From positions 1 to 51,693 of the forward strand of contig QEVF01000026.1 of assembly GCA_003576915.1 (NCBI GenBank): 51,693 bases of DNA. The letters are read 5' to 3'. The position numbers were made by a program, and so were the translations under genes. The stretch's first letter is position 1; each line of letters starts with the position of its first letter. The notes under the pieces are model-generated. The model saw only the letters and a program-made list of their open reading frames with translations, was not told the origin of the DNA and did not search any database. This document shows positions 46,638-51,693 of the stretch, one piece after another. The stretch comes from Planctomycetota bacterium (lineage in GTDB: Bacteria > Planctomycetota > UBA8742 > UBA2392).

Positions 46638-47867
46638 ATGTCCGGAACACGCGTTGAACCTCAGGCCATTGAACAGCAGGGTCAGGATGTCCTGACCCGC
46701 ACCATTGCCGTCAACTTCGGCCCGCAGCACCCGGCCACGCACGGCACGCTGCGCGTCAAGATGGAGTTGCTGGGCGAAAACATCGTCAAGGTGGACCCTG
46801 AGATCGGGTTTCTGCACACGGGCTTTGAGAAGCTGGGCGAGTACCACACGTTCAACCAGTGGGTGTGCACGACGGACCGCATGAACTACATGAGCCCGCT
46901 GTGCAACAACATCGGGTTTGTCACGGCCGTCGAGGAACTGCTGGGCATCGAGCTGCCGCCGCGCGGGCAATATCTGCGCGTGATCATGGCTGAGCTTTCG
47001 CGCATCGCCGACCATGTCGTGTGCTGCGCCCTGCAGGCCATGGACCTGGGCGCCTTTTCCGTCATGCTCTGGGGCTTCATCGAGCGCGAAAAACTCTACG
47101 ACCTGTTCGAGATGGTCACGGGCGCGCGCCTCACCACCAGCTACACGCGCGTGGGCGGCATGATGCGCGACGTGCCCGGCGAGTTTGTGCCGCGCTGCCG
47201 CAAGTTCATCCGTGAGTTTCCCGAGGCGCTCAAGGAAATCGAGAAGATGCTGGCGCGCAACCGCATCTTTCTTGATCGCACGATCGGCGTGACGCCCATT
47301 GGCCGCGATGACGCCATTTCCTACGGCCTGACGGGCCCGCTGCTGCGGGCCACGGGCGTGGCCTATGACGTGCGGCGCGCCCGCCCCTACCTAGTGTATC
47401 CCGAGCTGGACTTTGATGTCATCACGCGGCAGGAGGGCGACGTGTTCGCCCGCTTCTGCGTGCGCATGGATGAAATGCGCGAGTCGCTCAAGATCATCAG
47501 TCAGGCGCTGGACCGCCTGCCGGGCGGCGAGATCAATATCGACGACAAGAAGACCGTGCTGCCGGAGAAGGCCGCGGTGTACACCGAGATGGAAAGCCTG
47601 ATCGTGCACTTCAAGCAGATCATGAAGGGGCACGGCCTGAAGACGCCGGCCAACGGCAAGATTTACTCGTGCACCGAGAGCCCCAACGGCGAACTGGGCT
47701 GGTACCTCGAGACCGACGGCTCGGCCGTGGCATACCGCCTGCGCTGCCGCCCGCCAAGCTACATCAATTACGGCGCATTTCCGCAGATGGTGAAGGGCAA
47801 CTACATCGCGGATTGCGTGGCATGCCTCAGCTCCCTGAACATCATCGCGGGTGAGCTCGACCGTTGA
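46638..47867 (+). CDS. nuoD: NADH-quinone oxidoreductase subunit D
   Basis: 409 residues from the ATG at 46638, with AGGG 8-11 nt upstream. The conserved NFGPQHPATHGTLRVKMEL, EIGFLHTGFEKLGEY, NYMSPLCNN and the C-terminal SYINYGAFPQMV and IIAGELDR are all present. NuoD forms the quinone-binding cavity with NuoB and is a [NiFe]-hydrogenase large subunit relative without the Ni ligands. Only nuoE follows; nuoA, B and C are not upstream. Confidence 0.98.
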   Translation: MSGTRVEPQAIEQQGQDVLTRTIAVNFGPQHPATHGTLRVKMELLGENIVKVDPEIGFLHTGFEKLGEYHTFNQWVCTTDRMNYMSPLCNNIGFVTAVEELLGIELPPRGQYLRVIMAELSRIADHVVCCALQAMDLGAFSVMLWGFIEREKLYDLFEMVTGARLTTSYTRVGGMMRDVPGEFVPRCRKFIREFPEALKEIEKMLARNRIFLDRTIGVTPIGRDDAISYGLTGPLLRATGVAYDVRRARPYLVYPELDFDVITRQEGDVFARFCVRMDEMRESLKIISQALDRLPGGEINIDDKKTVLPEKAAVYTEMESLIVHFKQIMKGHGLKTPANGKIYSCTESPNGELGWYLETDGSAVAYRLRCRPPSYINYGAFPQMVKGNYIADCVACLSSLNIIAGELDR

Positions 47868-47967
47868 GGACCATGCGCTTTACGAACGTCGGATAACGAA
47901 TGCTCCGAGCCCTGACATTCGCATTCGCCATCTGAGACTCGGAGTCAGCAAGCAACGCGAGCGAGCC

Positions 47968-48474
47968 ATGCCCAAGCAACTCAAACCTGAAACCGTCGAG
48001 CGCATCAAGCAACTGGCCGCCCGCTACCCCAAGCCCGACGGAGCTTTGCTCTCCGCCTTGCGCGCCGCAGAACGCGAGTTCGGCTACATCGACGCCGAGG
48101 CCTGTGAAGCCGTGGCCAACGTCCTCGGCATGCCGCCCGCTGCCGTCTGGGGCGTCTTCTCCTTCTACACCACCTTCCGCAAGGAAACAGACGGCAAGCA
48201 CATCATTTACGTCTGCAGCACGCTGCCCTGCGCCATGCGCGGCTCGGAGCGCCTCTTTGACCACCTCAGTGAGAAACTCGGCGTGGGCAAGGATGAAACC
48301 ACCCCCGACAAGCTCTTCACCCTCAAGAAAGCCGAGTGCCTGGCCGCCTGCGGCACCGCGCCCTGCATGCAGATCAACGAGGACTACTACGAGGGCCTGA
48401 CACTCGAGATGGCCGACCAGATACTCGAAGACCTCAGGGCCGGCAAGACCAGGGCCCGACACGTCACGCAGTAG
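47968..48474 (+). CDS. nuoE: NADH-quinone oxidoreductase subunit E
   Basis: 168 residues from the ATG at 47968; an earlier in-frame start at 47851 would overlap nuoD and is not NuoE-like. The thioredoxin-fold [2Fe-2S] protein has ligands in CSTLPC and CLAAC. The helix SALRAAEREFGYI is also typical. It works beside NuoF in the NADH-oxidising arm. nuoF is absent here, so the complex I genes are split. Confidence 0.96.
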   Translation: MPKQLKPETVERIKQLAARYPKPDGALLSALRAAEREFGYIDAEACEAVANVLGMPPAAVWGVFSFYTTFRKETDGKHIIYVCSTLPCAMRGSERLFDHLSEKLGVGKDETTPDKLFTLKKAECLAACGTAPCMQINEDYYEGLTLEMADQILEDLRAGKTRARHVTQ

Positions 48475-48485
48475 CTCCGGGCCCC

Positions 48486-49805
48486 TCAGTCATACTCGAT
48501 TTCGCTGCCGCGCGCGGCTTCGTCGAAGGTTCCCTGGTCATAAACCTTGCGGCCCCGCACGAAGGTCATTTTCGGCCAGCCCGTAAGTCGTTGCCCGTGC
48601 CAGGGGCTCCACTTCACGCGCGTGTACTGCAGCTCGTTGCGTACTTCGCGGACTTCTGCGCTGTCCACGAGAGTCAAGTCGGCGTCGAATCCCGGCTCGA
48701 TGAAGCCCTTGCGCTTGAGGCGGTAGGCGCGGGCGGGCGCTTCGCACATCCACCATGCCAATTGCTCGAGGCTGCAGCGGCCGCGTGCCGCGCTGTCCAG
48801 CATCAGGGCCAGGGAGTTCTCGATGGCGGGGATGCCGCTGGGAGCCTTCCAGATGTCCTGGCGCTTTTCGTCCAGGGTGTGGGGAGCGTGGTCGGTCGCG
48901 ATGCAGTCGATGGCGCCCCTGTGCAGGGCCTGCCACAGGCCCCGGTTGTCGGCCTCACTCTTGAGCGGCGGGTTCATCTTGGCGAGGGTGCCCAGACGCT
49001 CGTAGGCCGAGGTGTTCAGCAGCAGGTAGTGGGGGCAGACCTCGGCCGTGATCAGCTTGGACTCGATGCTTCGTCCCGGCGTGAAGAACTCCGTCTCGCG
49101 CGCCGTGGAGCAATGCAGCACATGCAGGCGGTGCTGGTGCTTTTGCGCCAGCTCGTAGGCCTGCCTGGTCGCGCGCCAGGCCACTTCGGCGTCGCGCACC
49201 TCGCTGTGGACGGCGTAATCCGTTCGGTGTTTCAGGCGCTCGGCGTTCTGCCGCATCAGCATCTCGCACTCGGCGTGAACGGCAATCACCCGCTGTCTGG
49301 GCGTCTGGGCGAAGATGCGGTCCAGGGCCACGGGGTCATCGACGAGCAGGCTGCCGGTGCTCGAACTCATGAAGATCTTGATGCCGCAGACGCGGCGGGC
49401 GGCGGCCAGTTCCTGCACGTTGTCGGCTGTTGCGCCGATGAAGAAGCCGAAGTTGGCGTGGGACTTGGCAGCGGCCAGGGCCAGCTTCTCGTCGATCAGG
49501 GCCTGGGTCGTCGCGCTGGGTTCGGTGTTCGGCATCTCGAGATAACTCGTGACGCCGCCGGCCACGGCCGCGCGGGAGCCGCTTTCGAGGTCTTCCTTGT
49601 GGGTGCGGCCGGGTTCGCGGAAATGGACGTGTGTGTCGATGATCCCGGGGAAGAGATGGAGCCCGGCGGCGTCAATGACGGTGGCGCCTGAGCGGTCGAC
49701 GGATGGTGCCACGGCGGAAATGAAGGGGCCGTCGGTGCGGACTTCCAGCGGTTGGAAGCGGCCGCGATGGAACACGAGCGCGCCGGCAATGACGTAGCTT
49801 GGCAT
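48486..49805 (-). CDS. pyrC: Dihydroorotase
   Basis: 439 residues from the ATG at 49805. The metal site starts DTHVHFREPG. The carbamylated Lys is in GIKIFMSSSTG. CPHYLLL and ATDHAPH supply further ligands. It cyclises carbamoyl aspartate to dihydroorotate in pyrimidine synthesis. Allantoinase is a near relative, but no purine-degradation gene is nearby. Convergent with nuoE (11 bp). Confidence 0.9.
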   Translation of the reverse strand: MPSYVIAGALVFHRGRFQPLEVRTDGPFISAVAPSVDRSGATVIDAAGLHLFPGIIDTHVHFREPGRTHKEDLESGSRAAVAGGVTSYLEMPNTEPSATTQALIDEKLALAAAKSHANFGFFIGATADNVQELAAARRVCGIKIFMSSSTGSLLVDDPVALDRIFAQTPRQRVIAVHAECEMLMRQNAERLKHRTDYAVHSEVRDAEVAWRATRQAYELAQKHQHRLHVLHCSTARETEFFTPGRSIESKLITAEVCPHYLLLNTSAYERLGTLAKMNPPLKSEADNRGLWQALHRGAIDCIATDHAPHTLDEKRQDIWKAPSGIPAIENSLALMLDSAARGRCSLEQLAWWMCEAPARAYRLKRKGFIEPGFDADLTLVDSAEVREVRNELQYTRVKWSPWHGQRLTGWPKMTFVRGRKVYDQGTFDEAARGSEIEYD

Positions 49806-49881
49806 GGCCTGATTGTAGCACTGGCGCAGGCGGCCGTCAGAACAGGCTCCGGCGCGCACTTCGTGCCTTCAGCAGTCGGGC

Positions 49882-50985
49882 TCAGGCCGGTTTGAAGAAC
49901 TTGCTCAGACGGGGGCCGCGCTGTTGGGCGTAATTGCTCTTGACGCCCACGCCGTAGAGTTTGTCGGGCGGAGCGGTGAGCCTTTCGTAGGCCATTTTGC
50001 AGACCGGCTGGCGGTGGCGGACGATGAGGTCGTCCTCGTAGGGCCGCACCTCGAGCACGGCGGGCGTTCCTTTGACTTCGCCCTTGGCGCCATAACCAAA
50101 GCCGGGGTCAAAGAAGCCGGCGTAGTGCGCCCTGAACTCGCCGGCGCTGGTGTCGTAGGGCAGCATTTCGACGGCGAAGTCCGGCGGTACTGAAATGTAT
50201 TCGTAGGTGCTGAAGATGTAGAAGGCGTTCTGGGAGAGAAACAGCGCCCCGTCTTTGGGCCGTTTGATGGGCTCGAAATAGTCCTCGGGGTCGTGCTTGC
50301 CAATTGCCGCCAGGTCGATGGGCTTGGGCTTGAGTGATTTCTTGGCCACGTAACCGACGATGTCCTGCTCGAGGTCCAGCGTCATCAACAGGCCGTCGCC
50401 CGCCGGCTGAGGGACAGCTTCGCCCGCCGCAAACATCAGCGGCGTTTTGCGGCTCAGCCGGGCAAGGTCATTGCCAAGCACGAAGGTGCGCTCGCTGTAG
50501 AAAATCGTCTGGTTCACGCTGTCGCCCGCGCGCACCTTCACGTCAAAGCTCTTGGGAATAATCTCGAGCCAAAGTTCGCCTTCGTAGCCCTCGGGCACGC
50601 GGTCGTAGCGCGGGTTTTTGTCGCAGATTACGCGCGTCTGCAGGTCGATGCGGCCCGTGCTGCTTTTGTTGTTCGCGTAGGCCGCTACGCCCTGGGGCAG
50701 TTTCAGCGATTCGCGCAGGCGCACGAGATACACGTTGTCGCGCACCAGCACCGCAGGCTCGCGCAGCGAAATGGGGTAGCGGGCAAAGCGCTCGATCAAA
50801 TCGCGCACCTTTTCGCCGCCCAGCGGCAGCAGCGAGCCCGTCATCGAATAGGCTTCAACGCTGAGCGTGAGGTCAAGGGAGCTGGGCTGAATCTGCTCGG
50901 GTGCAATACCCGCAGCCGAAGCGATGGCGCCGTCTTTGATCAGGCGCGCGATCTCTTGCGATGGGAAGGTGCCGTGGCTGGACAT
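49882..50985 (-). CDS. dcd: 2'-deoxycytidine 5'-triphosphate deaminase, long two-domain form
   Basis: 367 residues from the ATG at 50985, about twice the size of the usual 190-residue dCTP deaminase. The N-terminal copy has IQPSSLDLTLS, a dUTPase/Dcd-type motif, and SSTGRIDLQTRV. The second copy carries FYIFSTYEYISVPPDFAVEM and AHYAGFFDPGFG. Such fused forms are known in some bacteria. It makes dUTP from dCTP for thymidylate synthesis. Confidence 0.88.
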   Translation of the reverse strand: MSSHGTFPSQEIARLIKDGAIASAAGIAPEQIQPSSLDLTLSVEAYSMTGSLLPLGGEKVRDLIERFARYPISLREPAVLVRDNVYLVRLRESLKLPQGVAAYANNKSSTGRIDLQTRVICDKNPRYDRVPEGYEGELWLEIIPKSFDVKVRAGDSVNQTIFYSERTFVLGNDLARLSRKTPLMFAAGEAVPQPAGDGLLMTLDLEQDIVGYVAKKSLKPKPIDLAAIGKHDPEDYFEPIKRPKDGALFLSQNAFYIFSTYEYISVPPDFAVEMLPYDTSAGEFRAHYAGFFDPGFGYGAKGEVKGTPAVLEVRPYEDDLIVRHRQPVCKMAYERLTAPPDKLYGVGVKSNYAQQRGPRLSKFFKPA

Positions 50986-51067
50986 GGCGCGAAGTGTGCC
51001 CAATGGGCAGGCCGAGGGCAAGACGCCCTCGGCCTGACGAGGCGGAAGCAGGGGAGTGTCTGCTGCT

Positions 51068-51553
51068 TCAGGCCGTGCCGCCTTGCGGCGTCATGAAGGC
51101 CACCATCGCTCCCGTGGGGTCGCACACGATGCAGAAGCGCCCCACCTGGGGGATGTCCATGGGGCCGTGCACGATCTGGCCGCCGTGCTGCTTGGCCAGT
51201 TCGGCGCGCTTGTCCACGTTGTCCACCGCGATATAGGACATCCAGTGCGGCGGAACCTGGGGCGGGAATTCCGGTTCGGTCATCTTCATCATGCCGGCCA
51301 CGCTCTTGTCACCGCCGCACTTGAGCAGGCGATAGGGCGCTTTACCGTCGCCCATGGGCCAGTCGCTGTGGGTCCAACCCAGGACCTTGCCAAAGAAGTC
51401 CAGGGCACGGTCGTCGTCCCGGGTCATCAGTTCGTTCCACATGAATTCGCCGTGGCGAGGCTTGGGCATGGCTTCCGGCGTGGTTTTCTTTGCCGCCTTT
51501 TTCGCGGGCTTCTTCGAGGCGCGCTTCACGGGCTTCTTTGCGGGTTTCTTCAC
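51068..51553 (-). CDS. Glyoxalase/VOC family protein with Lys-rich N-terminus, 5' end lost to an IS
   Basis: 161 residues from the GTG at 51553, but the frame stays open into the IS end at 51597, giving about 14 more Lys/Ala/Pro codons. The VOC domain starts GEFMWNELMTRDDDRALDFF and ends FCIVCDPTGAMVAFMTP. The Lys-rich N-terminus (KKPAKKPVKRASKKPAKKAA) resembles the separate 24-residue peptide at 25.17 kb. The VOC part is like the small glyoxalase-like proteins of unknown substrate. The natural start codon was probably removed by the IS insertion. Confidence 0.75.
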   Translation of the reverse strand: MKKPAKKPVKRASKKPAKKAAKKTTPEAMPKPRHGEFMWNELMTRDDDRALDFFGKVLGWTHSDWPMGDGKAPYRLLKCGGDKSVAGMMKMTEPEFPPQVPPHWMSYIAVDNVDKRAELAKQHGGQIVHGPMDIPQVGRFCIVCDPTGAMVAFMTPQGGTA

Positions 51554-51596
51554 GGCTTTCTTTGCGGGTTTCTTCGCGGGTTTCTTCGCGGACTTC

Positions 51597-51616
51597 TGTA
51601 GTGCTCCCCCGAAATC
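51597..51616. repeat. Terminal inverted repeat of the IS element
   Basis: TGTAGTGCTCCCCCGAAATC begins with TG as IS3-family ends do and abuts the transposase stop. The left end of the element lies outside the window, so the repeat partner cannot be checked. Confidence 0.55.
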
Positions 51617-51693
51617 AAGCCACCTGTTCCTGTTGTTGGGCCCGGAACTGTTCCGGGCTCATGTAGTTCAGTGACTGGTGCGGCCTTTCTGAG
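51615..51693 (-). mobile_element. 3' end of an IS3-family transposase (partial)
   Basis: The minus strand encodes SERPHQSLNYMSPEQFRAQQ and five more residues to a TGA. 'ERPHQSLNYMSP' is the conserved end of the integrase catalytic core in IS3-type OrfB. The rest of the element lies beyond the window's right edge. Confidence 0.85.

Noticed and set aside
47868..47967. NuoE start at 47851 overlapping nuoD
   Set aside because: The added 39 residues are not NuoE-like. The start at 47968 gives the expected N-terminus.
51056..51601. Phe/Leu/Gly repeat protein on the + strand at the right end
   Set aside because: Shadow of the Lys-rich N-terminus of the VOC protein.

Overview
The window is a GC-rich, gene-dense stretch of a bacterial chromosome. 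It has no rRNA, no CRISPR array and no tRNA that I can support. The cell plan looks Gram-negative-like: CcmEFH cytochrome c maturation, many lipoproteins, type II/IV pseudopilins, RpoN, FloA, and a Cys-type C-terminal sorting tail. Together with the style of several hypothetical proteins (for example the C-terminal 'ILGKPRALRRR' motif) this suggests Planctomycetota or a neighbouring deep lineage. That placement is inference. No marker gene here settles it.

Layout. 1-2.2 kb: a + strand terminator, then a decayed C-terminal half of an ATPase/TPR regulator with a direct repeat at its broken 5' end. 2.5-5.6 kb: a compact + strand operon of a small acidic protein, an ABC-ATPase fused to a GNAT domain, an intact phage-type large terminase and a single-span membrane protein, with no other phage genes nearby. 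This is the best candidate for an undescribed system. 5.6-7.8 kb: recR-rpoN. 7.9-12.5 kb: secreted or lipidated repeat protein, PQQ-type sugar dehydrogenase with a sorting tail, and a GNAT enzyme. 12.6-17.4 kb: a phosphoesterase and a five-gene pseudopilin operon preceded by a good sigma-54 promoter match. 17.5-25 kb: cytochrome c maturation operon (ccmE, very large ccmF, ccmH, ccmI-like, membrane protein, ccmA-like), with a terminator hairpin in the ccmE leader, plus an upstream lipoprotein gene. 25-29.6 kb: a 24-residue Lys/Ala peptide gene, floA and its partner, and the ribosomal block rplY-rpsF-ssb-rpsR-rplI without pth. 29.7-36 kb: a C25 (gingipain-type) protease, pckA, a bifunctional aldolase/dehydrogenase and ybeY. 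36-42 kb: a CarF/TMEM189-type plasmalogen desaturase, a lipoprotein gene with an in-frame TGA, pyrG, a HIT protein, a His-rich lipoprotein and rny. 42-51.7 kb: a YkgJ-like protein, an ECF sigma with a PDZ-bearing membrane partner, a zinc-ribbon protein, an SDR, an isolated nuoDE pair, pyrC, a long-form dcd, a VOC protein with a Lys-rich N-terminus, and the end of an IS3-type element that has landed in that gene's 5' end.

How they fit together. The housekeeping content covers translation, pyrimidine supply (pyrG, pyrC, dcd), gluconeogenesis (pckA), RNA turnover (rny), recombination (recR) and respiration (nuoDE, ccm). rpoN and the sigma-54-like promoter may be functionally linked through the pseudopilin operon. 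ccmE here is the CXXXY type, and the ccmB, ccmC, ccmD and ccmG partners are not in this window.
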